NCBI RefSeq assembly: GCF_022565915.1 | Contig: NZ_JAJOYX010000003.1 | Span: 248,001 to 312,000 of the forward strand | Reading direction: 5' to 3' | Origin: Nesterenkonia sp. LB17 | Lineage (GTDB): Bacteria > Actinomycetota > Actinomycetes > Actinomycetales > Micrococcaceae | DNA length: 64,000 nucleotides | Shown here: positions 31,903 through 39,983 of the stretch, piece by piece | Numbering within the stretch: the stretch's first letter is position 1 | Layout of the letters: each line of letters opens with the position of its first letter | The notes under the pieces: generated by a model | Database searches by the model: none | Told to the model about the DNA's origin: nothing | The model's input: only the letters and a program-made list of their open reading frames with translations | Translations under genes and position numbers: made by a program

Positions 31903-33921
31903 GTGGACCGGATGAGCAGACGCCAGGAGCAGCTGATCAACCTGCTCCTGCGTGAGCCCGGGTGGATCACCGCAGGCTCGCTGGCAGACCTGCTCGGCGT
32001 CACCCCGCGCAGCGTCAGGTCCTATATCGCTCAGCTCAATGCACGCGCCCCCGCTGGACCTCAGGCCGCTGCTCCTCACCCGGCCTCTTCCGACTCCAGC
32101 ACCTCAAACTCCGCGGCACCTCGTTCGACCGTCGCACACTCGGCATCTGCCCAGCCGACGGCGCTGATCGAATCCGGGCCCGCCGGATACCGGGCGGACC
32201 GGGCCGCACTGGCAGCGCTGCGCAGCGACTCCGGCCGCGCCTCGACCCGGGACCGGCTCCACGGCCTGGTGCACGAGCTGCTCGAGGCGCAGAACGGGAT
32301 CGATCTGCGCCGCACCGCCGAACGCCTCTATGTCTCCATGGCCACGGTGGAGGCCGATCTGGTCCGGGTCCGCGAGCTGCTGGCCGGCACCGGCAACACC
32401 ATCCAACGTTCAGGCGCGCGTGCGCTGCTGGTCGGCGATGAGCTCGCCCAGCGGCGGCTGGTCTCGAAGCTCGCCCATGAAGAGATGGAGCACGGCTCCT
32501 TCGACGGCGAGGGCCTGCGCCGTGCGGCGGGACTGGGGTCTCTGGAGGCGGAGGCCTTCGGTCCGTTCAAGCGAGAACTGGCGGCCCAGCTGGCCGAGCA
32601 GGGCTACTACGTCAACGAGTTCGCCTCCGCCGATGTGGTCCTGCACGTGGCCATCGCCGCCGACCGGGTCAGCCACGGCCACCCGCTGGAGGGGACCCAT
32701 CTGCAGCCCAGCGCCCAGCAGGAACGGCTGGCCGGCGTCGTCGGGGCTCTGGCCTCCCAGCATTTCGGAGTGAGTCTGGGCCAGGGCGACCTGCAGCATC
32801 TGGCCTCGCTGGTGCTGACCCGGGTCGTCGCCTCGGACGGCAGCGCGGGCACCGAGGTGCCGCTGGACCCCGAGGTGGAGCGGGCGGTGATCCGCGCCGT
32901 GGGCCACGCCGCGGAGGAGTATCTGGTGGACATCGCCCACGCCGACTTCATCCGGCGACTGAGCCTGCACGTGCAGAATCTGGTCCATCGGGCGCGGGAG
33001 CAGGCCTTCTCACGCAATCCGCTGACCAAGTCGCTGAAGTCCAGCTATCCGATGATCTTCCAGGTCGCGGTCTCCATCGCCAGCGACATCACCGAGCAGC
33101 TGGACGTGCTGATCCGCGAGGATGAGATCGCCTACATCGCAATGCATGTGGGCGGCCGACTGGAACGCAGCCGCCGCGCCGAGGCCGCGCTGACCGCGAC
33201 CATCGTCTGCCCCGGTTACTACGAGCTCCATGACCTGCTGCGCTCGCGGCTGGATGAATCACTCGGGCCTGGCATCGAGGTCACCGCGGTGGAGACCCGG
33301 ACGGATCCCGACTGGGCTGGAATGGACACCGATCTGGTGCTGACCACGATCGAACCCCCGGTGCCCGATGAGCGCACGGTCCAGCTTGCCCCGTTCATCA
33401 CCGACGCCGACATGCAGCGCATCGCCGCGGTGGCGTCGAGGCGTCGTCGCACCCGGCGGCTCACCCGGCTGCGCGGAGAGCTGGAGCGCTACTTCAGCCC
33501 CGATGCCTTCCTCCGCCCGCTCCGGGCGAAGGACGAAGAAGATGCGATCCGCCAGCTCAGCGCACCGCTCCTCGCCCAGGGCATCATCGATGAGGACTAT
33601 GTGCGCGGCACGATCGAGCGCGAGCGGCTCTCCTCCACGGCCTTCACCGAGTCCCTCGCGGTCCCGCACGCGCTGACCATGACGGCGCGGCGCACCGCGC
33701 TCTCGATCGGGATCGCCGAGGGTTCGATCCGCTGGGGCGAAGGGCGCATCCAGGTCGTGGCCCTGGCGGCGTTCTCCGAGTCCGAGCGCGATGCGTTCCA
33801 GACCGTCTTCGAGCAGCTCGTGGAGGTGCTCAGCGAACGGGAGTCGCTGCAGCGGATCCTGCGTCGGGGCACCGACTTCGGCGGGTTCCTCGATGAGCTG
33901 GTCGCGGTCATCGACGGCTGA
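31903..33921 (+). CDS. PRD-containing PTS transcriptional regulator (MtlR/BglG-type)
   Basis: About 672 residues. Order: N-terminal HTH (RQEQLINLLLREPGWITAGSLADLLGVTPRS), a second HTH near 125-160, two PRD domains (about 195-415, with AMHVGGRLER in the second), a GatB/EIIB-like domain with Cys in TIVCPGYYELHD and a C-terminal EIIA domain with the phospho-His in SLAVPHALTM. About 40 residues rich in Ala, Pro and Ser interrupt the first wing (from about 46). Such proteins are switched by PTS phosphorylation; mannitol control is inferred from the divergent cluster. TAAGG favours the GTG at 31903; TTG 31897 and ATG 31912 are alternatives. Confidence 0.92.
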   Translation: MDRMSRRQEQLINLLLREPGWITAGSLADLLGVTPRSVRSYIAQLNARAPAGPQAAAPHPASSDSSTSNSAAPRSTVAHSASAQPTALIESGPAGYRADRAALAALRSDSGRASTRDRLHGLVHELLEAQNGIDLRRTAERLYVSMATVEADLVRVRELLAGTGNTIQRSGARALLVGDELAQRRLVSKLAHEEMEHGSFDGEGLRRAAGLGSLEAEAFGPFKRELAAQLAEQGYYVNEFASADVVLHVAIAADRVSHGHPLEGTHLQPSAQQERLAGVVGALASQHFGVSLGQGDLQHLASLVLTRVVASDGSAGTEVPLDPEVERAVIRAVGHAAEEYLVDIAHADFIRRLSLHVQNLVHRAREQAFSRNPLTKSLKSSYPMIFQVAVSIASDITEQLDVLIREDEIAYIAMHVGGRLERSRRAEAALTATIVCPGYYELHDLLRSRLDESLGPGIEVTAVETRTDPDWAGMDTDLVLTTIEPPVPDERTVQLAPFITDADMQRIAAVASRRRRTRRLTRLRGELERYFSPDAFLRPLRAKDEEDAIRQLSAPLLAQGIIDEDYVRGTIERERLSSTAFTESLAVPHALTMTARRTALSIGIAEGSIRWGEGRIQVVALAAFSESERDAFQTVFEQLVEVLSERESLQRILRRGTDFGGFLDELVAVIDG

Positions 33922-33961
33922 GCCGGCTCTCGCCGGGTCCTGGATGACCCGGGACACAGCA

Positions 33962-33997
33962 CTGCCCCGCCCAGGGCCGTGGCCTTGGACGGGGCAG
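33962..33997. terminator. Convergent terminator between PRD regulator and MHS transporter
   Basis: CTGCCCCG (33962-33969) pairs with CGGGGCAG (33990-33997); the stem continues inward through CCAGGGCC/GGCCTTGG with two weak pairs to a two-base turn. It lies between convergent stop codons and could serve both. Confidence 0.8.
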
Positions 33998-34011
33998 CTG
34001 TAGGCGGCTGG

Positions 34012-35424
34012 CTACTCGGCAGCCTCGGTGTACAGGGACTTCTTCGAGGTCTCCGGGGCGAGGATCAGCGCGATCAGGGTCAGCACGCCCAGTCCGGCCA
34101 GGTACAGCCCGACCGCGCCGACGCCGTAGGCCTGCACCAGCCAGGCCGCCACGAAGGGGGTCAGCGCCGCACCGAGGATGGATGCGGCGTTGTAGGCCAC
34201 ACCCGATCCGGTGTAGCGGGTGTTCGTGGGGAACAGCTCCGGCAGCACCGCGGACATGGGGCCGAAGGTGAGACCCATCAGCGTCATGCCGACGGCGAGG
34301 AAGGCCAGCATCTGCCAGACGTTGAGGTCCTCGCCGGTGCCCATGGAGTCGGCGGAGAGCCAGTAGCGGAAGCTCAGTCCGAAGGCCATGATCGCCAGGG
34401 TGACCACGATCAGCATCGGGCGTCGGCCGAAGCGGTCGGCCAGTCGGCCTGCCACCGGCACGAAGATCGCGAAGAAGGTGATGGCGACGATCTGCAGCAC
34501 CAGGAAGTCCTGGTAGCCGTAGCTCAGGCCTCCGACCTCGGCGCTGCCGATGGCGTAGGAGAGCACCCAGGTGGTCATCAGATAGAACAGCCCGTAGGTG
34601 GCCAGCATGATGAAGGTGCCCAGGATGATCTCCCACCAGTTGCGCCGGAAGACCTCCCCGATGGGGGTCTTGACCCGCTCGTTGCCGGCCATGGCCTTGG
34701 CGAACACCGGGGTCTCCTCGATCCGCAGCCGGACGTAGAGCCCGACGGCGACCATGAGCACCGAGAGCAGGAACGGCAGGCGCCAGCCCCACACCAGGAA
34801 CGGATCATCGAGGTCACGCGCGGTGGAGTCATAGGCGAAGAGGGTGGCCAGCAGCAGGAAGAGGCCGTTGGCGAGCATGAAGCCGAAGGGAGCACCGAGC
34901 TGCGGCCACATGGCCGCCTGCGCACGCTTGCCCGGCCGGGCGGTCTCCGAGGCCAGCAGCGCGGCACCGGACCATTCCCCGCCCAGTCCCAGTCCCTGGC
35001 AGAAGCGCAGGATGGTCAGCATCGCGGGCGCCCAGAGCCCGACCTGGTGGTAGGTGGGCAGCAGACCGATCAGGAACGTGGCGATGCCCATGGTCAGCAG
35101 CGCGCCGACCAGGGTGGCCTTGCGTCCGACCTTGTCCCCGTAGTGGCCGAAGATGATCGCGCCCAGCGGCCGCGCCACGAAGGCCGCACCGAATGTGGCC
35201 ATGGAGGCCAGCAGCGCGGAGCCCTCGTCGCCGTAGAAGAAGAGCAGCGGGAAGATCGAGACGGCCGCGGTGGCGTAGATGTAGAAGTCATAGAACTCGA
35301 TCGTGGTCCCGATCAGCGAGGCCATGATGATCCGGCGGCGCGGGACGGTGAGGTTCTCATCGGCCACGTCATCGACTCTTCGTTTCGAGGCGCTGGGCAC
35401 AGAGGGGTCAAGAGAGGTAGACAT
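34012..35424 (-). CDS. MHS-family metabolite:H+ symporter (MFS)
   Basis: A 470-residue proton-coupled transporter of the major facilitator superfamily with 12 predicted membrane segments. The MHS signature FYDFYIYATAAVSIFP at TM1, the loop motif GHYGDKVGRKATL and QGLGLGGEWSGA are present. Substrates of this family include citrate, proline/betaine, shikimate and ketoglutarate; none can be assigned. GGAGA before the ATG at 35424 sets the start, so an in-frame extension to 35595 is rejected. A TetR gene lies 520 bp upstream on the same strand but need not control it. Confidence 0.92.
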   Translation of the reverse strand: MSTSLDPSVPSASKRRVDDVADENLTVPRRRIIMASLIGTTIEFYDFYIYATAAVSIFPLLFFYGDEGSALLASMATFGAAFVARPLGAIIFGHYGDKVGRKATLVGALLTMGIATFLIGLLPTYHQVGLWAPAMLTILRFCQGLGLGGEWSGAALLASETARPGKRAQAAMWPQLGAPFGFMLANGLFLLLATLFAYDSTARDLDDPFLVWGWRLPFLLSVLMVAVGLYVRLRIEETPVFAKAMAGNERVKTPIGEVFRRNWWEIILGTFIMLATYGLFYLMTTWVLSYAIGSAEVGGLSYGYQDFLVLQIVAITFFAIFVPVAGRLADRFGRRPMLIVVTLAIMAFGLSFRYWLSADSMGTGEDLNVWQMLAFLAVGMTLMGLTFGPMSAVLPELFPTNTRYTGSGVAYNAASILGAALTPFVAAWLVQAYGVGAVGLYLAGLGVLTLIALILAPETSKKSLYTEAAE

Positions 35425-35947
35425 TGCTGGGCATCTCCACAGAAGGATTGATGGTGAGGCGCCGAGTGCGGCGCAGACCCAAAATGATAGGACGAGGCCG
35501 TGGGAGCCCGGCACCCGAGCCGAGGCAGTCTCATCAGCTGAGACTGCAGGGGCGGCTTCCAGAGACCGATCCGAATCGTTCCAGGGATGATCCATCTCTT
35601 CGAGTCGTACTGATCTGGTCGGGCCTACGCTCGTACGTCACTCTTGGCGACTCTGTCGCCCGATTCAGGCGTGGCGCCGATGCCACGTGTTCGCGCTGCG
35701 GAGTCGCGCGTCTACGCGGAGCGCAGGTACGCCCCCTGGTTTCGAGCCTTTCGTGGTATGAAATCGCTTGGGATGACGGTCGTGAAAGACTCGTCTCCCA
35801 GTGCACCCCGTGAATCCGACAAAGCTTCCGCCGGACCCGCCGCGAGATATAAGTATCGGCTCCAAAAAGGCATGCCCACCGCGTTCGCGACCAGAGAACA
35901 TACATCTAGTAACCAGCAATAGAATTGCTGATAAAACGAACTTAAAC
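35425..35947. other. Gene-poor, partly AT-rich segment
   Basis: This 523-bp stretch contains no convincing gene. GC content falls noticeably towards 35.85-36.0 kb. A short perfect hairpin (CAGCAAT at 35914-35920 with ATTGCTG at 35924-35930) lies 18 bp after the TetR stop and could be its terminator. Small open frames here match nothing I recognise. The composition suggests recently acquired or decaying DNA. Confidence 0.5.
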
Positions 35948-36664
35948 CTATTGGCTGATATAGAATTCAATGCGATCAATTAATGCTTCCAAGCCGATCT
36001 CAAATTCATTTTTTGAGTGATCCTCGCTTAGGGCTGTTTTCAAACGCATCACCACGGGGACTGCACTGAGGTCGAGTCCGGAATCCCCTTCAGGAACAAT
36101 CGCATTTCCCTCGTCCAGGGGAACCTCTACGGATGAGACCTCAGCTCCGCGGACGACTGATTCCAGCAGCAGGTGCCCCAGAAGGAAGCTGCTGATTATT
36201 CGATAGGTGTGAACTGCGGCAGAGTCGCTGAAACCATGGTCGATGAGCGCGCGCAGGAAGCCTTCTACCAGGGAGAGGCTGCGCAGTGGGGGGCGAAGCC
36301 ACGGTGCCGAAGGGTGGCGGGTCGCGACGAGCGGGAAGACCAGAGGGTGCTCGACGGCGATCTGGCGAACCTGATGGGCAAATGTCTGAAGATACCCCTG
36401 CCACGTCTCACTGAGCTGCTTGTCGAGATCGTCTTCCAACCCTTGTAAAAGTTCAGCGACGACGCTCTCGAGCAGGTCTTCGCGCCCTGAGACGTGCCTG
36501 TACAGCGCCATCGCCTCCACATCTAGGCTGGCACCGAGGGCGCGCATCGTCAGCTTCTGTGCACCATGCGTGTCGATGTACGACAGGGCCGACCTCACAA
36601 CCAATTCACGGCTGAGCCCGGGTCGCGCCTTGTCTGAACCTGCAGCGTCGGTTGTCCGATCCAT
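35948..36664 (-). CDS. TetR-family transcriptional regulator
   Basis: A 238-residue one-component repressor. The HTH spans about 18-65: RELVVRSALSYIDTHGAQ, then MRALGASLDVEAMALYRHVSGREDLL, the classic TetR recognition helix. The C-terminal ligand domain resembles the TetR_C_1 type, with KNEFEIGLEALIDRIEFYI near the end. Base composition is clearly AT-richer than the flanks (some 60-base lines fall to about 45-57% GC), hinting at transfer. No partner gene is divergent from it, so its target is unknown. Confidence 0.9.
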   Translation of the reverse strand: MDRTTDAAGSDKARPGLSRELVVRSALSYIDTHGAQKLTMRALGASLDVEAMALYRHVSGREDLLESVVAELLQGLEDDLDKQLSETWQGYLQTFAHQVRQIAVEHPLVFPLVATRHPSAPWLRPPLRSLSLVEGFLRALIDHGFSDSAAVHTYRIISSFLLGHLLLESVVRGAEVSSVEVPLDEGNAIVPEGDSGLDLSAVPVVMRLKTALSEDHSKNEFEIGLEALIDRIEFYISQ

Positions 36665-37108
36665 TTGCGTTTACCCCGATACCTGATAGGTGACTTCCCC
36701 AAAAGACGCCCAGCTGGTGAACGCTTCTGCGTGCGCTCATCCATGGTACTCCGGCGGAGTTTCTTCGCAGATTCAGTCGAGTTCACCGCTGGAACCGCAT
36801 GCCCAGGATCGAAGGTCTTGGACATCGACTCGGATGCCCAGACCAGAAGCGATCGCCGATGGGCCCTGGCAGGTCGGGCCGCCTTGCCCGGCGCAGCGCG
36901 GCGTGCTGCCACGTGATCCTCAGATTCCGACTGGATGACTATTGCTCAGGGCTGTGTTTACAGTGTAATCTCCAGAGCAGGCTGAAACCCCGAAGCCGCA
37001 GCGATGACGCGACGACGGGTGCTTGCCTGCTACGAACGCTTCGGTCGGAGCCGGGAGCACCCTCGAGCACCTGCAGGCACGGTTGCCGCGATGACATAGA
37101 CGGTGCAG

Positions 37109-37139
37109 TTGATTCCAGCAATTATTTAACTCGAATCAA
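37109..37139. promoter_or_regulatory. Inverted repeat upstream of PRC-barrel gene
   Basis: TTGATTC, 17 bases, GAATCAA: a perfect 7-bp dyad just upstream of a TATAAA hexamer. It is a candidate operator for the stress gene that follows, from position and symmetry only. Confidence 0.4.
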
Positions 37140-37172
37140 TTGGCATATAAATGTTCGTTTCAATAATCTTGA

Positions 37173-37189
37173 CCCCCGAAGCTCGGGGG
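37173..37189 (+). promoter_or_regulatory. Leader hairpin near ribosome site
   Basis: CCCCCGA and TCGGGGG form a stem with a three-base loop 17 bp before the start codon, next to GGGAAGG. It may tune translation of the PRC-barrel protein. Confidence 0.45.
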
Positions 37190-37206
37190 CATGGGAAGGC
37201 GAGTGA

Positions 37207-37974
37207 ATGACCATGGTCAACAGCAACTTCGACATCGACTCGATCGAGAACGCAGATGTATATGACAGTGAGGGAGCCAAGGTCGGCTCCGTCGGTCAGG
37301 TCTACGTGGACAGTCAGACTCAAGAACCCGAGTTCGTCACCGTGAATATCGGCCTCTTCGGCGCCAAAGAGACCTTCATTCCCTTCGGCGCGACCGACTA
37401 CTCCCCCGAAGGTCTCAGGGTGCCGTTCACCAAGGCCTACATCAAGGATGCCCCCAACATCGACGTCGACGGACACCTCAGTGTTGAAGAGGAGCAGCGC
37501 CTCTGGGACTACTACAGCCCTGATCGCGGCACCGGACGCCAGGGAACAGACGCTGGCGGTCCCGGTCTTGACACCACTGCCGCAGATGCCGACAAGATGG
37601 TCGCTCATGAGGAGCGGCTGAAGGTCGGCACCGAGCAGCGCGAGGCCGGCCAGGTGCGCCTGCGCAAGCGGGTTCGCACCGAGAACCAGAGCATTGAAGT
37701 GCCCGTCCAGCGCGAAGAGCTCGTCGTCGAGCGGGAGACGGTCGACCCGAACTCTGCCGAGGCGCGCTCTGCAGGCACGATCGATGATGCGGGTCGCCAG
37801 GATGAGGTGGTGACGCTGCGCGAGGAGCGCCCCGTGGTCGACAAGGAGACCGTGGCCACGGAGAAGGTCAATGTCGGCAAACGCACCGTCCAGGACACCG
37901 AAACCGTCTCCGGCGAGGTCCGCAAGGAAGAGATCGACGTTGAAGGCGACGCTGAGCCCGGTGCGAAGCGGTGA
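37207..37974 (+). CDS. PRC-barrel and DUF2382 (YsnF/AvaK-like) protein
   Basis: A 255-residue soluble protein. A PRC-barrel (about 10-90) starts with IENADVYDSEGAKVGSVGQVYVD, then a short linker, then DUF2382 (about 140-250) with VAHEERLKVGTEQREAGQVRLRKRV and VVDKETVATEKVNVGKR. DUF2382 proteins such as YsnF are general-stress proteins of unknown activity. GAAGG seven bases before the ATG supports the start; an ATG two codons later is possible. It is a single-gene unit with its own terminator. Confidence 0.9.
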   Translation: MTMVNSNFDIDSIENADVYDSEGAKVGSVGQVYVDSQTQEPEFVTVNIGLFGAKETFIPFGATDYSPEGLRVPFTKAYIKDAPNIDVDGHLSVEEEQRLWDYYSPDRGTGRQGTDAGGPGLDTTAADADKMVAHEERLKVGTEQREAGQVRLRKRVRTENQSIEVPVQREELVVERETVDPNSAEARSAGTIDDAGRQDEVVTLREERPVVDKETVATEKVNVGKRTVQDTETVSGEVRKEEIDVEGDAEPGAKR

Positions 37975-38015
37975 GTGACATCTCTGCAGCCTGCGCATTC
38001 AGGGTCTGACGTCGA

Positions 38016-38065
38016 GCACCTACCGGGGGCGGGTCTGAGAGTGGGATCCGACCCCTGGTAGGTGC
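38016..38065 (+). terminator. Terminator of the PRC-barrel gene
   Basis: GCACCTACC (38016-38024) pairs with GGTAGGTGC (38057-38065), and the stem continues inward through the GGGG and CGG tracts with a few wobble pairs. It follows the stop codon by 41 bp. Confidence 0.8.
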
Positions 38066-38258
38066 CATCAGGAACAGGCCCCGGGTGCCCGGAGGGCACT
38101 CTCGCAAGATGCAGGATCTCCTGCTGATCGGGAAATCCGTGATGGCCGGTTCTTGGGCCCGATCCATCTACCGGTCCCGCGGCACGGGGCAGCTTGACCT
38201 TCGAATGCCAGTAGCAACTACTGGTTGCACGTCGTTTCACATGTAGAGGGCACACATC

Positions 38259-38612
38259 ATGAGTCACCCCGCTAAGCCGCCCGAACCTGCAGTTCCAGAG
38301 TTGCTGACCCGCCTCTCAGAACAGACCTCACGATTGGTCCGCGACGAGGTGCGACTCGCCCAGGCGGAGCTGACCGCGAAGGCTAGACAGGGCGGTATCG
38401 GTGCTGGGTTCCTCAGCGTCGGAGGCATCCTGGCGTGGTTCGGCGTCGGTGTTCTGATCACCACACCCGCTGAACACGAGAATTCTCAGGGGCCCCGCCG
38501 ACTACAGGCACGAAGAACCCTTCCGCTGCTCAGTCGGCGCGAGCTCGGTGAGACTGTCGGGGCTCTCGCCGCGACCGCAGCCCTCCTCCCAGCCATCCGG
38601 GCTCGTCGGTGA
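38259..38612 (+). pseudogene. Truncated holin-X (phage-holin superfamily III) protein
   Basis: Residues 1-67 match the actinobacterial holin-X pattern: LLTRLSEQTSRLVRDEVRLAQAELTAKA, then a Gly-rich first membrane segment GGILAWFGVGVLI. After that the second hydrophobic hairpin is missing and an Arg/Leu-rich unrelated tail (TPAEHENSQGPRRLQ...) runs to the stop. An intact relative lies at 40946-41410. A deletion or frameshift around 38465 is the simplest explanation. The tail overlaps a DUF4235 fragment in another frame. Confidence 0.72.
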
Positions 38613-38727
38613 GGTGCTTCTCGCGGCTGCTGTACACGGAGCGTTCTTCGCCTTTGTCGATGCCCTCGTAGATCGCGGTGGACCTCGGGCGTTTCAGCGG
38701 CTCACCGGAGAGTGGCCAGGCGACTAG
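38602..38727 (+). pseudogene. DUF4235 C-terminal remnant
   Basis: In the +1 frame from 38602, the translation LVGEVLLAAAVHGAFFAF, then VDALVDRGGPRAFQRLTGEW, ends at TAG 38725-38727. This is the pattern I know from the end of DUF4235 membrane proteins (EVLxAAAxxGAxFxxVxAxVDRxG...TGxWPG). No N-terminal half or start codon is visible in this frame, so it looks like the tail of a deleted gene fused by deletion to the holin-X remnant. Confidence 0.6.
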
Positions 38728-38790
38728 ACCCAGACCGTCACCGTTTCCAGGAGCTCGTGCTCCCTACACACCCGGAGAAAGGCACGTTTC

Positions 38791-39894
38791 ATGTCTCACA
38801 GCTCCCGCGACAATACCCAGAGTGATCCGGCGGACGCTCCTCACCCGGAAGACGATCGCAAGCCTGACTCTCCTGCTGAGATCACCAAACCCACGTGGAA
38901 GTACATCCTCAGGACCACGATCCGCGAATTCTCCGCGGACGGTTGCACCGATCTGGCCGCCGGCCTCACCTACCGCACTGTTCTTTCCATCTTCCCGGCA
39001 CTGATCGCCGTGGTCTCGGTGCTGAGTCTCTTCGGGCAGGGCGGAGGAACCGTCACCGCGGTCCTCGATCAGGCGGAGGGCATTGTTCCCTCCGACACGT
39101 GGGGCACCGTCCGACCTGCCTTGGAGTCTGTCCTGACAGCCCCTGCTCCGGGGCTGGGGCTCATCCTCGGATTGCTGGCCGCGCTGTGGTCGGCCTCCAG
39201 CTACGTGAAGGCCTTCGGCCGGGCGATGAACATCATCCACGAGGTTCCTGAAGGTCGTGGTGGGATCAAGCTCAATGTGCAGATGTACCTCCTGACAGCG
39301 CTGATCCTGGTCCTGGGAGCGGTTGCCCTGATGATCCTCATCTTGTCGGGACCGGTCGCAGAAGCCGTGGGAAGCGCGATCGGGCTTGGCTCAACCGCGA
39401 TCACGGTGTGGAGCATCGCCCAATGGTTCGTCCTGGCGTTCGTCGTCGTGTTCGTCGTTGCTCTGCTCTACTATGCGACTCCCAACGTGCATCAACCGAA
39501 GTTCCGCTGGGTCAGCGTCGGTGCCGTCATCGCCATCGTGGTCGCAGTACTGGCCTCTGTGGGCTTCTTCTTCTATGTGTCCAACTTCGGCAACTACAAC
39601 GCCACCTATGGGGCGCTGGCCGGGGTCATCATCTTGTTGCTGTGGATATACATCGTCAACGCGATCCTGCTCTTCGGTGCGGAGGTTGATAGCGAAGTCG
39701 AGCGCGGCCGTGAGCTGCAGGCTGGAATGCCTGCAGAGGAGAACCTCCAGCTGCCAGCCCGAGACACCAAGGCCAGCGATAAGAAGGCGAAGAAGCATCA
39801 GGAGGATGTCCAGCGCGCACGTAATCTGCGCAGGTCTGCAGGCCGCAGCCAAGACGAACCAGCAGTCGGACCGGATGAAGCTGTCCGGCGCTGA
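38791..39894 (+). CDS. YihY/BrkB-family inner membrane protein
   Basis: A 367-residue membrane protein with a charged N-terminal tail (1-40), about six membrane segments (65-300) and a Lys/Arg/Glu-rich C-terminal tail. Signature parts are FSADGCTDLAAGLTYRTVLSIFPAL, LWSASSYVKAFGRAMNIIHEV and NFGNYNATYGALAGVIILLLWIYI. The family was once mislabelled ribonuclease BN; its function is unknown, with proposed roles in envelope integrity. GGAGAAAGG precedes the ATG. It lies in a run of envelope/stress genes. Confidence 0.93.
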   Translation: MSHSSRDNTQSDPADAPHPEDDRKPDSPAEITKPTWKYILRTTIREFSADGCTDLAAGLTYRTVLSIFPALIAVVSVLSLFGQGGGTVTAVLDQAEGIVPSDTWGTVRPALESVLTAPAPGLGLILGLLAALWSASSYVKAFGRAMNIIHEVPEGRGGIKLNVQMYLLTALILVLGAVALMILILSGPVAEAVGSAIGLGSTAITVWSIAQWFVLAFVVVFVVALLYYATPNVHQPKFRWVSVGAVIAIVVAVLASVGFFFYVSNFGNYNATYGALAGVIILLLWIYIVNAILLFGAEVDSEVERGRELQAGMPAEENLQLPARDTKASDKKAKKHQEDVQRARNLRRSAGRSQDEPAVGPDEAVRR

Positions 39895-39983
39895 GATGTC
39901 GGGCGTCGCCCGTCCAGTTGATCTCCAGACTCTCTTTTCAACCTCGGTTCGCCGCGAATTCGAGGACACGACGAAAGGTAATC

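Larger units (their letters stand above)
36665..37206. other. Intergenic region upstream of PRC-barrel gene
   Basis: About 540 bp with no supported gene. The right end is AT-rich. It carries a perfect inverted repeat TTGATTC (37109-37115) / GAATCAA (37133-37139), a TATAAA at 37146-37151 that could be a -10 box, and a leader hairpin CCCCCGA-AGC-TCGGGGG (37173-37189) just before the ribosome site of the next gene. Open frames here show no family features. Confidence 0.5.

Noticed and set aside
35644-35922. Small open frame in the AT-rich gap
   Set aside because: No ribosome site, no recognisable motif and competing frames of similar length on both strands.
36799-37206. Open frame of 135 codons before the PRC-barrel gene
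   Set aside because: Arg/Cys-rich with no family pattern; the region looks like non-coding control sequence for the next gene.
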